Of a stretch of 64,000 nucleotides of DNA, positions 24,001-37,200 are shown one piece after another. Under the pieces are notes generated by a model. That model saw only the letters and a program-made list of their open reading frames with translations, searched no databases and was not told where the DNA came from. The position numbers and the translations under genes were made by a program. Position 1 is the first letter of the stretch, and each line of letters starts with the position of its first letter. Source of the DNA: Enoplosus armatus. Lineage: Eukaryota > Chordata > Actinopteri > Centrarchiformes > Enoplosidae. Location: the NCBI RefSeq assembly GCF_043641665.1, contig NC_092183.1:20749001-20813000 (forward strand), written 5' to 3'.

Positions 24001-26659
24001 TGTCATTGAAACAGTAGAGAACATATGGATGTGGATTCCATGCTCTAATTTAATTTTAGTGCTGAATGTACTTTGAGTAAAGAAATGAAACCTTTTGAGA
24101 GTTTGTTGCATATTATGATTATGTAAAGAACACCAGCTGCTCTAAAACATTTAAATAGTATTTATTCTCTTACAGGAAATGTATATGTTATGGTTATCTG
24201 TGAGTTCTGTAAACAATTTTTTTTCTTGTGGCCTTAGGGTTTTCAATTTAGACTACCACTGTTCCATCTGCCTTTTGTGTGCTTCCCAGCCCTGCTGCCA
24301 AGCTGCTGTTACAGTATAATTTTGTGATAGATTTACATCTCTGATACCTGATGACTTTTACTTCTTAGCTGCTTCATTTACGTTTGGCTTTCATTGCTAA
24401 AACCAAGAAAATAATTGATCAATATAATAAGACTTCTTTAGACAAATGGACCAACAAAATACTTTCAGCATTAATACTTGCAGCCCTTATTGTGTCGACT
24501 TGGAAGACCATTATTTAAGAGCCTCATATAATATCCCTTTGTTTGCTTGCTATTGTTTTGAGTCTTATTAGAAATTAATTAAAGGTTAATGTCATTTATT
24601 ATTCACAAGGCTTTCTATTTTGACGTCCCTGGCAATGAAATGGAGTTGCTATTGAAACCAGTCACCCATATTTAAACATACTAAAAGAGAGGCAGACAGC
24701 GGATTAGCAGAGATTAGAAGTGGCTCTGTGGTAAGTTATTCACTTGACTCTGTTATGCACCACAGATGACAGGACATTACTCTTGTTTGCGTGGAGGCTC
24801 CAGCTGTGGGGAACGTTATATTTATCTCTCTGATTAGCCAAATGTTTCTACTAGGAATTTGTGTTACAGCATAGTTTGTTTTTCACATTCTGGAGAGCAC
24901 GTTGGTGAGGGCAGCCAGGGGCACACACCTCAGGGTTGATGATCTTACAATGGAAATACGAGTGACATGTAGCAGTGAAAGGTATGAAGGTCTAAGTGGA
25001 GTGTAATTACAGGTTACGGTGTGCTTCTGTGGGAGGATTGAGCTCCTGTCTTGACATGTGCACTGGATCCATGACAGTGCAGTTTGGAACAAATTAGTCC
25101 CCTGAGTGCATCAAAACATCAATCTGCTGGTGTGACGTCAAGTCTGTGTTATGTTATTTTGGGGTATTTTCCCCACTAAAGCTTTCTGTCCATAATTCAA
25201 AACCTTGTGTATCAAATCTAGTTGGGATGTTTTGTTTGGTATGTTGTCTGTGTAAATAACACCAGCATGTATGGGCATTAGTGTTTGGCATTACGCACAT
25301 GTACACTGTACACACACACACACACACATACTTGAACCCTCTCATGCATAAATGGAAGCTCTGTGAGGCTGCTGTCATGAGGGGCAAACAGAGGCACTCG
25401 GGTTGCATGCTGCCATACAGAAGAACATTTCAAAGCTCTTGAATAATTAAGTAGCAGTGAGGAAGTAGGTCAGCCCAGCAGACAAGTGCACTCCTCAGTT
25501 TTATTTCCTGCTCCTCAGCATGTAGAGCTGAATGTCAGGTGGGCTTTAAGAACAGAGCCAACAGAGAATGAAGAGGCATTTGTAAGTTGAGACCGCATAC
25601 ATCAGAGTGATGCTGTCACATTGTGTCCTGTTGAGCTGAGTGGTGTTTGGTGCAGTGCCATCCAAGAGGATCTGTAGAGAGTCATTCTGGGCATCAATAA
25701 TTGACAAATAATCATTCACAGCAATCATTCAACCTCAATCAATCTTTGATTATTCGTCATTTGTGTCAGTTTTTTTGTGTAATGTCTTGGGGGTAATCAA
25801 TTTAGGGTAATTTAAAATGAAACTGCATGTACAAGAGATGGTTTGATTCAAGTTGTTAATCAGGCGTGGCTTTTTGACATTATTTGACATTTTCGGTTCA
25901 GGGCCAGTATGATGCATGGTTTTCGGCACAGGACACCAAGGTGATGCTTTTTGACACTTTGAGTATGAATGGACTTTTCTACAAAGTATGCCAAACTTCT
26001 CAACATGCATCAGTGTGTAACGTCTGAATATTAACAGCCATAAAATAACTTTGGCGTAAATAAGTGTAAAATTGCACATCTCGCAAACTGATTGTTCAGG
26101 ACATGATTTAAGTTTGGAAGATATGTGCTTGAGGTTTGCCTGGTCAGATGTAAGTCAGTGAAGTAAGATGAATGTTTAATGGAGCATATTGAATCAGTGC
26201 TGGAGGCATTTGACAGTACATACAGCTGACAAGTTATTTTCTCTCACACGCACAGAACATACATTCATCTGGCTGTTGCAAATTGTAATTGAAGACATGG
26301 GGCGATTTGATAAGTTGGCCTATGTCGGTGTTGTGTCACAGGGCTCTAGAAAGGGTTCAAGTAGGCATCAGAGTAGATATCGCAGAGTCATATCTGTCAT
26401 TTATCATGACGCACACACACAGACGACTGTGTATATGTTGGGCTGCATATGTTTTAATAGACAATTTAAATCTGCAATAATAAATAGAAGGAAGTTGTCC
26501 AATTCTATATGCGATGTCGGTTACAACTTTTCATCGAACATTTACTCAGCCATCTAAACAAAAGTCGGGAGTCAAGAACAAGTACTGTGTGAAGTGCAGT
26601 GTGTGTGAAGGGCCCAGTTCTACACCGGCCAGCAGGGAGGGGGAGGGGAGAGCCTTATG

Positions 26660-26767
26660 TAATTTCACACAGTGTCGCTGAGGCGGCTGGCAGCAGGGGA
26701 ACAGGCAGGAAATCCAATAGCTGCTCTGCTGTCCAGCATGGATACAGCTGGACGATCACATCTGGAG
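26660..26767 (+). promoter_or_regulatory. possible alternative first exon of ncor2 inside intron 1
   Basis: A GC-rich island in AT-rich DNA contains GTCCAGCATGG, a fair initiation context, at 26738. Ten codons follow (MDTAGRSHLE) to a donor-like GAG then gtacag at 26767. The phase is 0. Joined to exon 2 it would stop after three codons (GTT GCT GGC TAA), but joined to exon 3 it would read on in frame as SMRT. This is a prediction only. Confidence 0.25.
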
Positions 26768-29700
26768 GTACAGGCCAGCCAATCACTGGCCCCGTTCATC
26801 TCTCTCCTCCTCCTCTCTTCCCTGTCAGACACACACTCTACAGACTGTGTTGAGACATTGCTAATGATCGATATAATCTGCAAAATAGAAATACGGCCAA
26901 CATTTTATTTGTTTTTAAATCTGCACTTTTTTTCTTTTGATTGTTTTTAGGGGTATAATGATACACAAAATTCACACTTCCTTTTGGCATTGTCATTTGG
27001 TGTATTTTTGTTGCTGTGGGGAAATAAAAAATTGTTGTTTTATTTAAAACACCTGACCTGCAGTTATAAGAAATATTTTTACGTGCTCCATCCAGTTACC
27101 CAGTTACACTCCCGTCCAGCACAACTGCAGAGCAGCCGCCCCACACTAAACGATTTAATGCCTTTGTCCATCATCTGGAATGAAAAGAAATAATAAAGCA
27201 TGCGCCCTGGTCGTAGCTCGGGTATTAAATCCAAGTTATAAAATCACTAGCATTCAGCACCATCTCTACTTGTTATTTGAATCACGACCTAAAGTGGCAA
27301 CAACCATGTGCTCTATGGGATGGGCTAGCAAAGGGCTAGCGACTAATGCTACAATACTGGCTAAAAGGCTTTATTTTTGTATCTGGCTCACTGTTGTGAT
27401 ACTGAAAACCTTGAGTGTCACATCTGTTAACGAAGGATGAATCCTTTCAAATTCCCCATTTTCAACATTTTTGCTAAATGTCTCGAGGCTTAATTGAGTT
27501 CTATAACGGCCTTTTCCTGGTTTGGAAGGAAGAAGCTCTACAGTTTTGGGTGGCAGCCTAATTGATGCTCACATCTTTTAGCTACAACCTAAAAATGAGA
27601 TCTGAGCAGAATAGGCGTTCTAATGTTCTGTATATCTATCACATCAGAAACAAATTAGCAGGCATACCTTTGACACCGCACTTTGCAGTTATTTGAATTT
27701 TATAATATGGAATCTCTTTAGTGTAATAGAAATCATATGGTAGGTATTAGACAAAAGTTCAAACAATGTTTTTATATTTCATTGCACAAAACAAACAAAA
27801 AAAATTGTTTTACAGTCTGATTCTGAACCAGATTCCTTTTCAATGCACGCTGTAAATGTACCTTTGAAGCTAAATGATCAAGCCAGTGCTTGTATTTTAT
27901 TTATCCCCGTTTGGTCAGTATTAAGTGATTGTTCTATACATTAGTCTATGCATAATTGTTTGAAAATGTTGTGTACATTTGTTGTCTTCTGCTGATAACA
28001 ATTTAACAGCATCATGTCAGGCGACGTTAAAGCTAAGGATAATCTGCATTGAGGTTGTATGTGCTGCATTTTAACATTGTTTACATCTCAATGCCACTTC
28101 CATTTTCAGTTTCACAATCTCTTCTATTGTTTTTCACTCCTCGTGTGCAGCTGCAGGTGTTTCTTTGCTACTGATCATACTGCCGCTGACATGATGGGAA
28201 GTGTGCCGTTCAGTCAGATCCAAAATGAAAGGTGTGACAGGCTGTGGTTTGGAGAGATGATTGTACCTCTTTCCGTCAGACAAATTATAACCGTGCCAAA
28301 GTTGACTGGGCGTTCACACTTTTCTCACATTGTCTTCAAGTGCTGCCTGTGTGTTGTGACCGCTGATTTCCTGTCTGAAAGTTGAGCAGATGTATAGCAA
28401 CATCAGCTGTTGGGATAGTCATTGTATTTGCTAGCAGTGCACTAGCCGCCTGCCTGCACTATATATCAGGTTGGCACACAGGCAATGATTATATCACCTG
28501 CTGCCTTTTCAAGCCTCTCTCTGTCACCCAACGTTTGATTTCACCTCCCGGTTAGTAACTCTATTTTCTTGCTTGCCCATTTGCCCAGTACTGGTTGGAG
28601 GACCTTACTATTTTGAATTAAAACATTTTTGAGTTTGCTTTGGCATTAAATTTGTGTTCATCTTGTCTGAGGTTAAATGTGTACCCACTATAAAGTATCT
28701 TACATTGGCCTCTGCACTACATTGATGTTCTGTTGTCTTTTTTAATGTTAGTCTGACGGTGTCTACCTGGATAAGGGCATCCCGCCTTGTCAGCATTGTC
28801 TTTGATGTTGCTGCTTGGCAGAAGGTGTTTGGGTTTGGTAAATGCTGCGGTTGTCCAACCGTTGATTTAAAGGTGTTTGATATAACCTTCCCATTATGTT
28901 TACTGGCTATTGTACTGCCACTTTCTCATCTTTACTTTGCTTTGTTTGGATTAGTTTAACTCTTTGTCAACACAAAGGGCAAAAGGAATTAAGATACAAG
29001 AGTTTAAAGAGTGAGGTTTTATTGCACAGAAAACAGTCATGAAATCAGTAAGAGGCTTTGCATGGTACCCGGGGTAATCGCAGTGTTAACTCGATCGATT
29101 GTTTTGAAAAAACACAAACTGGGTGGGGTCACTTGGAAAAGGCTTGGCCTATGTGTTTCTGCTGTGTCTGTTTTGAGGAACTGTGGTTACCCCACAGATT
29201 GGCCTTGATTCTGCAACTTGACCTTAAAAAACCTCTTGGGGCCTCAATACTGAAGCTTCAGTGGATTAATTGCAAAAGCTTTGTTTCTATGTAAAAATTT
29301 GGGTGGATGGGGAGGGAGCTGAAGGGTGGCAATAGAGCAACCAACAACTGCAAGTGAGTGTTGAAGCCAATGCTGAAGTTCCTTAAGATTTAGTTGTAAT
29401 GACTAATACCTAGTGTCACTTTTTCGATGTATCTCATAATGTGAACTGGACCACCCATGCTGCAAGTAAAGATAAGTCATTTGAAGATCATTCAGAATGT
29501 ATAGTGTATGTGAGCAGTTCAGTATCAAGGTTGAGGGTGAGCGAGTGAAAGGGTAAGCGAGAGAGAGCCTCCTTGTCCAGGGCCCTTCGGTAATGAGGCT
29601 CCAGGGAGATAAATCCTTATGAGACCTGACAGGGTGCCACATTCCTAGGCCGAGAGTCCTAGCAGCCCCCCTCCTCTGCCTACCTCCTCTAGGGCACTGC

Positions 29701-32700
29701 TTTATAGACTTCTGATGTTGTTCCCAGACCAAGCCTTATGCCCATTACAGTCCACTCATCTGACTATTCACAACAGCTCCATGCATTTGAATGGAGCCAT
29801 CATCTCCTTTGGCTGTCATGATAATTGCAGAAGTCCTTGCTGACATCGCAATACCCTAATGTGTTTTTTTTCCTGTTTTAAAAATACTGGCATAATATTT
29901 TTATGGGTATATTATTAACAGCACATTATTGCTGTTGCAGTGATGGGCCGATCACGCCCTTGGTTCTATCATGGTCCAAGCCATGCTATCAAGGCTCTTA
30001 TCAAAAATATGTTACGAGCTGTTGAATCCCTTGTACTCTCTTTAAGAGCTGGCTGTCAAGGTACCAAGGCAGACTAGACAGAGATTTGATTAATTGTTTG
30101 TCAGTAGAATTATACTGTTGTTTGAAGTTGGCTTCCCGCTCTCTGTGGCAGGCTGGAAGCTGTCTGTGTGCTCTGTGCTAGTATTCCTAATAGTATTTTA
30201 TATATCCTAAAATGGAGAGGGAGGGTGGGTGGGGGGTAAGAGGATGAAATATTGGCTTGCATCGCTGAAGGCTGAGGCCCACTCTACTCTGTGTAGAAGA
30301 CGAAAGTATAGAGAGGGGAGGAGGAGGAAAGCACGCTAGAGTGAGAGAGTGAGGTGACCGAGTTCATTCGCAGTGTTGGCAGTGAGCCAACGACTTGCCT
30401 GTGGGTGTCTGTAGCAGTGCCAGTGCATGTGTTTAGCCTTTCGTCTGGAAGGCCCCATTCGCCTCAGAGTTTATGTCAAAGCTCTCTCATTGTGTTGGCC
30501 CTCTCATCTTGATTCAGGTTTTTTGTCCTCTGCAGATCTTGTGACTGCCTCAGACTTGTTTTCGTCCTTCTCAGGGGAATCTCTCTGGACTGGACCGTCA
30601 TCAAAGGGAGGCTTCCAAGGAGGATGGCTTATCTCACCCCCTCTTTGTCTCGCTGGCCTCTTTTTCTGCACTTTTGTTGCGCTTATTTGCATGCTATGTC
30701 AGTATCATGAGTTTTCCTCATCTAGCGTTTCACCAGCAGTGAGGTCTGTTTATCCAGGTCTGTCGGACCAGAAGATGTGCACCAGTGTCTTGGAAATATT
30801 TGAAGCCACAGTTTAGACTACTCGACACAAAGGCAAAGTCTCTTGTTGGTGTGAGAATTTCAGCCGTGTTTTCCTATCTCGTGGCCTCTCTGAGCCTACG
30901 TTTACAGAGCTCCTCTGTTCCTTAAAGCCAGAGCCGTGTTCAGCCTTTCATAATGGCGCCCTTTGCACAACTGAAATCAAGTGACACTTTGTGTTTGTGA
31001 CAGTCGAGCAGGAAGGAAGGGTAGATAATGCCCCTCTTTGTACTGCAAAAGAGTCAAAACTAGAGTCAGACAATGGAGACTGGCACACTGGCACTCTGCT
31101 ATAGATTATACTATGCCAGTGATGTAGGCACCTTGTGGTGTTATCTGGTCTCAGATTCATAGTGCTATAAAAAGTGCTTGTTTACTGCTGGATGCAGAGG
31201 TCATTACTCAAACCCACTACGAGGAAGTATGGCCACCAGTGGAGGTAGCTGACCTGTCATTAGTGCTACTGAGCTAATATTACACAGTGTATACACCACC
31301 ATTGGCAATGACTTCGACCAAGTGTTATGTTTTTTTTTAGTTTTCTATTAAAATTGTTACATTTAGGTGTAAAATAATTATTGAAAACGTTGTTGCATTT
31401 TCCCACCAATAACATTGTTCATTGTGTCTCCCAAAAAGTGACGCTAGTTTTCTGTCACCACAAAGAAGAATGCACATCTCATGGACAAGGTGCATGTGAC
31501 AGCACAGACATTTATATTAAAACAACCACAGTTTGTAGTGTCTAATACACTATGTAATTAAAAAATATTGCCAAATGCCAAAGAACAGGAGATACAAGCA
31601 GAAATTTGCACCATTATGAGATCCTAGCTGTCAACAAATCATACTAGTCTGGATTGAGAGATGGTATCATGAATCATCATGAGGCCACTACACATGATCT
31701 AATAATAATATAGTCTTACATAGCATCTAGGACAGGTCTTTTATTTGGATTGTGTGTTATAATCAAAATAGTCACCTAAATTATTATTATTTGGATTGCA
31801 ACAAGATCAATAAAGTTTTTCAGTGAATATCCTATTAATTATAATTATTTAGGACTGTATTTAATAAATACATTTTCTCAACATTGTTATGGCTATTAAC
31901 TAATTATGGTTATCTATATATTCTTTATCAAAACAATTACATTCAGTGTCATCTAGAAATATAATGCAGGTTGTCCCAGTGGCATTGCCTTTCCCATTCA
32001 GTGAATAAAATTGCAGTGCACCTACAGCACTTTGCTATCTTGTTAAGATTTCGATCAGTGCCATGTTGAGAGCCCATATTTCTGCCACCGTGCCTCTTGT
32101 GTGCCTCGCACAATGCAGAAACATGAGCTACAAGAGAGAGGCGTCATTAGTTAGAGGCCCATAGAAATGGCAGGAGTCTAATTTCTTTGTTGGCAGGAGT
32201 CACAGGGACGCATGTCATGAGTACTAGTCCACCCACTACTACTATCGCAGGCTTTTAAGAGTTTCTCACACTGGTGCATTAACAAGCTGACCAGAGCTGA
32301 GTGTTGACTTTTGTGGAACAGTACATTTTTGTTGAACTAGACTTTTAAAATTCTTCAAATCTATTCCCATTGATGGTTTGAAGCTATTTTCATAGGTCCA
32401 TCATGTTCCTCTTCTACATTGTCTCCAATTTTATGTTTTGTTGATGTGTGCTGTAATAGGATTATGGCCCTTTCCTCTTTATTTTCCCTCTTTACCTCTG
32501 TGCAGAATAAACATCTCTTCCCTTAGGGGGTATGTGGATGTGTGCCTGGTTTTACTTATATCATCAGTCTTGGTCAATATACGACACAGTCTTTGTAGAT
32601 GAGGCCACTCAAGTTTGCGTAATGTCATCTGGAGTTAAAATCTAGTACCTGACTCTCAAGGCCTACATCTCTTTCTGTCATTGAGTTATTTGTGTTGCCT

Positions 32701-33123
32701 CTAAAGTCCCATTAAACTCGGAGTATTTTTGGTTTACAGGCTAGCTGCTTGACTTGGCTGGTCTCTGTCTGTGAGTCCTCAGTGTGAGGACAGTGGGCCA
32801 TTCAGTAAGCAGCGAAGGAAGGATTCAGTCTAGCAGGTGCAGGGACTCCTTTACTAGCAGCAATGGAGGGGGGAGCAGCTGTGGTAGGGAGGTGATGACA
32901 TTCTGATATCCGGAGCAGACTGAGACACACACTTTCATCTCTAGCTACTTGAGAGGTGCTAGCCAGAAAACAAAAAAAAAACATTTCTGAGCAACAGTTA
33001 CGCATATTGCATAATGTTTTATGCATTGTTCTTTGCAGGTATGAAGGTGTCCAAGGCAATTCCACTGAGGTTGCTCAACTACAAAAAATGTCTCATGGCT
33101 CATGTTTTTCTTCTTCTCTACAG

Positions 33124-33214
33124 GTTGCTGGCTAAGAGAAGCAGCCGATAATGCACGGCATCTGCTCTGGAGCCACACCTACTACCTGCTTGTAGAGGAA
33201 GCGGCCGTGCCAGC
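33124..33214 (+). promoter_or_regulatory. ncor2: 5' UTR part of exon 2 with stop-start overlap and a 14-codon upstream ORF
   Basis: The acceptor is a clean pyrimidine tract ending tctacag at 33123. The leader holds TAA 33149-33151, which is in frame with the main ATG and closes the junction-spanning upstream ORF. The last base of that stop is the first base of a new ATG at 33151 (TAATG), which opens a 14-codon ORF starting MHGICSGATP and ending TAG 33193-33195, 19 bases before the main start. The in-frame stop also argues that translation of the SMRT protein cannot begin further upstream in this transcript. Confidence 0.75.
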
Positions 33215-33319
33215 ATGTCCTCTCATCCCCAGTCTGTGCCGCCGGGCCGGAGGACTGTGGACACCCGGCACCTGCCAAACCCTGCCACTCTGCCACTGCA
33301 GCTGCAACGGGCACACACG
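33215..33319 (+). CDS. ncor2: ncor2 exon 2, coding part: start codon and residues 1-35
   Basis: Encodes MSSHPQSVPPGRR to QLQRAHT, ending in phase 0 at ACG before gtaagg. The start is set by an in-frame stop 63 bases upstream and by agreement with human SMRT, whose first exon likewise begins MSG and ends with RTHT before DVGLLEY. The ATG context is good (C at -1, G at -2, A at -3). This extreme N-terminus is poorly conserved between fish and human apart from the last few residues and the TRHLP/PRYPP region; it is Pro/Arg-rich and probably disordered. Confidence 0.93.
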
Positions 33320-34107
33320 GTAAGGGGCCTGACACACAATGCGTTAATGTGTTGTTGTTTTTTTTTGTTAAAACCCTTTTGAAAGTTGTAGCTCTGGCTG
33401 TGCCTGCTTGGTGGATATTTAGTAAACAGGGCATTACTCCGAACCACTGGAGAGGGCCTGACCCCAGGGGCACCCACTGGTGTTTTTCCTACAGAAACAT
33501 TCCCAGGTTACATTGTTGTGCACACAGAACTGTTCCCTCATTAGATGTTTGAGTTGAAAGTTCATGTTGTCATGGTGGACTCACATTGAGGCCTTCCCCA
33601 TTATTTCCACCCACATCTCCTAATTATCAAGATTATGTTCTTCTACGTATCAGAGACAGAGCTGTCTGTGCTTCAAAGAAGAGGCCTCTAGCTGATGTAG
33701 AAGTTCATTCAGTAACCTCCAGTGTTGGCAAGGCTTTTTTTTGTTCTTGCATGGCGGGAAAATCCAAGGCTTACCCCCCCAGGGTTCCCACAGCTGCACC
33801 TGTAGTTAATCCTACCACTCCCTCATCATCACATTCAGGAGAAGATGAGGGTTGATGGGCTGTGTCCCACAATCCCTGATTGGCAGAGGCACAAGTTTAC
33901 AGTAGCTGCATGGGTTACCCCTACTCGTGTGAGAAAGAAATGGCAGAAGAGGAAGAAACAAGAGCTGGATATTACAGAAGAAAAGAGGCAGGGAATGGGA
34001 ATGTTAAAATGTTTTTATTATTTTGGGGGTCTATGCATCATTCTCAAGGAGAGGGGATAAATGCAGAATATCTTGTTCCACGCTGACACTTGTTGTTTGT
34101 GTTTCAG

Positions 34108-34223
34108 GAAGTGGGACTGGTTGACTACCACCCTCATCATGCCAGGGACTACAGCTCCCACCTGGCCCAGCCGCATCGCCGTCGGCCTTCCTTACTTTCA
34201 GAGTTTCAGCCTGGGAATGAGAG
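34108..34223 (+). CDS. ncor2: ncor2 exon 3: residues 36-73 plus two bases of codon 74
   Basis: 116 bp between gtttcag and gtaggt. It encodes EVGLVDYHPHHARDYSSHL followed by HRRRPSLLSEFQPGNE. The block RRRPSLLSEFQPGNE is essentially identical to human SMRT and is the most conserved piece of the N-terminal repression region. The fish protein lacks about six residues before it (human has a longer HLSPGSIIQPQ stretch). The exon leaves AG of an Arg codon that is completed by the first base of exon 4. Confidence 0.95.
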
Positions 34224-37200
34224 GTAGGTGCACTGTGCTCATGAGGTCAGCTTGTTTAGATTCCTTGTGCATTTCATCACTCATTTCATTGTTTGTACAT
34301 TACCTGCTGTAGTGGGTGCTGTTTGTTGTATCATGTATTAGTGCAGTATTATTTACAGTACAAATATAGCATCAGGGTAGGTAAAAGAAAAACAACTACA
34401 TGAAAATATTCCATCCTAATATAATAGCTATATCTTTAATTGAAAAATTGTCATCAATCTTTTCAGTTCAACATCCTCCTCTGCTGATTTGGTTACGTAA
34501 TTTATTTTGTTCACTGCCAGCAAATGTAAGAGTTGTATACCATTCACATGAGAGTGGTAGTGCTGCCGCTTTTTATGTATTTGTCCTTGTTGAGTCTTTG
34601 ACGACTGAGGGACAAAGCATGCTCAGTGGAAGCGTCATGCAGGCTGCATTTTTATGCAGTATTATTCTACTAAAGCCTCTGCCTGTTAACCCTCCCCCAC
34701 TGTAATCCTTATGTAATTGGCATCCGCAAGCCGTTCCTCTGTAATGTTGTGTTAAACGGCTCTGCGGGGCAATGGAGCTTGCAGAGCTTTGCCATCTTCA
34801 ATAGACCAACAGTAAGTCAGGCAAAGCATTGTATGTATAGTACTTTCTCTCTGGAGACTCAGGTCTTGTACCTACCAAAGTTGTTTATTATTTATACAGC
34901 CATGCTTTTTTGAGGATGCGTCTTGATGAGTACTTGAATGAATAATTTATGCGCATGCCATGAATTTTGCATGATGCATAGAGGATAAGTCACAAGAATA
35001 TTTATCTCTCCTCAGTTGATTGTCATGGCAGATTTTGCATATTAAAACATGCAAGAAATACAAAATTGAATTTTGAAGAGGTTGATTTTACTACAAATCA
35101 ACTGGCGGATATTTGTTACATGTACAGTACATTGTGTGTTTAGTGGGGGCTGTCTTTTCAAAATATGTCAAACAATTTGTGTAGCTATGGAACACACTAG
35201 AGTTATAACAGCAGACGGCAGATGGTAGAATGACTTTAGCAGTGTGTGACTGTTAGGTGTCTTCAAGTATCAATCAGATGGGATTAATTTCAATGTAAAG
35301 CACAGAGCTGCGCGTTGGACGTGTTTAACGGTTAGCATAGCCTAGCCCACAATGCGGGAACACTGGGTCATGGCCTGAGACAGAAATAAACACCACACTG
35401 TTCAACTGCTACCCACCAGCTCCCCCTAATTTGCTGACAGCCTTCATTCAGTCACTGGTTCTTTGGCAGTCACTCTCAGTATACATGATGCTCAGACAGA
35501 TGTCTGGTGTAACTTCTGCAGTGAACCAGTGAGGTTCTTTTTCAGTAGATAGAAAATAAGCATCATATCAAAAGGATAGACTAGCAGTTAGCCCACGTTT
35601 CTTTGTGGATGGTGTGAAATAAACCGCTGGTCTTGCTGGCAGGCGTCTGTGGGTGGGGAGTCTTTGAGTTGAATATATCAGGCCTTCAGCGTTCCTTTAG
35701 AGGGCTTAAAATCCAGTCTGAATCCCTCATTCTACGTTCTCATTCAGAGTCTGAATAGTGTAATTCTGGCCTTGGCAATCCTTCAATCTATTCTCCTCTC
35801 AGATGTGTGCTCATCTTTTCATAAGTCTCAGTAATTCTACACACCCTGTCTCCATTTGTAACAAGTTCAGGGTTGTTCACATTCTGACTGAGAATGTAAG
35901 CACTAACATGGCCTTTAGAAACTGCGCTTTCCTTTTAAGGATGGCACTATCTCTTTCTCAGTGTGATAGATATATGTAGCCTTCTTCTTTTCTTAACTCA
36001 CAACAAGGTGAAAATGTGCTGTTTAGTTAATGCTTCAAATTTCCCCTAATTACAGGTCAGAAAATCACAACAGTATAATCATTGCTGAGCCACTGTGCTA
36101 GTTGTTTGTTTCATCCTCCTCTTTACTCCAGGCAATATCTCACTCACTCCGCCTCTTCCCATCTGTCTGAGATCACCCAGGCTACTTGAGAAAGGGAGAG
36201 AATACATTTTATAGCAAGCATAACAAGACAGAGAAACCACTTAACAGGGTTGCTTTTCTGGCCAGAAAAGAGAGGAGAGTGAAAACAAATCTGGTGCAAT
36301 AACGCAAAGATTAGTTTGTACAATAGCTGTGATTATTCTTGTCATTTATCTGTGAACTTTGATTAATGTAGTTAAGTAGGTATCAAAGTAATATCCTGAG
36401 GCTTCTGTTCAGACCTTTAATATGTGGAGGTGTGCATAGTTACATCAGTGTCTTTTCAAATATTTGTACAAATGGACCAAAATAGGTGTGCCCATACTGT
36501 CCTTAATTATTATGTCATTTTATTAATGTTTTTTTTAAATTAATTAATGAATTTATTGCCATTTATTTACAATGTGTCATTCTGTAGTGTGTTTACTGAC
36601 ATTGTAAACATAGAAAGATTATAAAAAAAACAACAAAATGCAACCGTTTTTTCTGATAAGGAATTTAGAGCATCAGGAAAATGGATTGCTTTTCCCAGCA
36701 AAGTTGACCTTCCAGAAAATAGCCTTCATTTATCCAGTATCTAGCTTTTAGCAGTTGAATCCCGGTCTCCTGTTGTTTTGGCCTTTGAGTAATGTGGTTT
36801 TTGCTCAGCAATATGAACAGAAAAGTTGAGGGCTTGAGCACATTTTGCGGGAAGTTTTTGGACTCCACCCATTGTCCCTCCTCTCCTGTGTACTTTCTCA
36901 GTTTCATTCATCCCAGCTGTGGTGCAGTTAGCCTGGCTTCTCTCTCTGCTAGTCGTCCCTGCGCCGTGCACAGCTGTGGAGCCTCTCCACTGGGGAGCAG
37001 CGAAGAGATTGGCAGCCGCACAAACGCCATAGTGCTTTCACAATAACAGGCGGCTATCTGCACACAGGATCTCTGTTCTTGTCGTAATGGGGCTCAAACC
37101 ACTAAGAAAGTAATGGAGCTGTTGTGGGGTGTTGTGTTGTGTTGCTCCGTCTCTCTCACGCGCCCCCTGCGCCCCCCCCCCCCCCCCTCTCATCCTCCAG

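Larger units (their letters stand above)
17643..33123 (+). other. ncor2: ncor2 intron 1 (15.5 kb)
   Basis: From gttagt at 17643 to tctacag at 33123. The first 800 bp are dense in TAGC, GCTAGC and AACGTTA words. It contains the hAT MITE, the Tc1-like miniature and the possible relic frame at 20474-20698. A TAGGGGTATAATG end at 26948 may be a second, broken hAT copy. A possible alternative first exon lies at about 26660-26767, and a GC-richer purine-rich block at 30220-30420. The rest is AT-rich with no exon that I can support. Confidence 0.8.

Noticed and set aside
24390..24492. Possible right end of the gcagccct repeat family (attgatcaatataataag, then cttgcagccctt)
   Set aside because: Only two short words agree, and the diagnostic interior of the family is absent.
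26948..27060. Second hAT MITE (begins TAGGGGTATAATG, then ACACAAAATTCAC)
   Set aside because: The left end is similar to the element at 19563, but no matching right end or target duplication was found downstream. It is left as a possible broken copy.
30427..30816. 129-codon plus-strand frame in intron 1, preceded by a purine-rich block
   Set aside because: It was considered as an alternative first exon, but the ATG is not followed by a donor that would join exon 2 or 3 in frame with clear support, and the peptide has no resemblance to SMRT.
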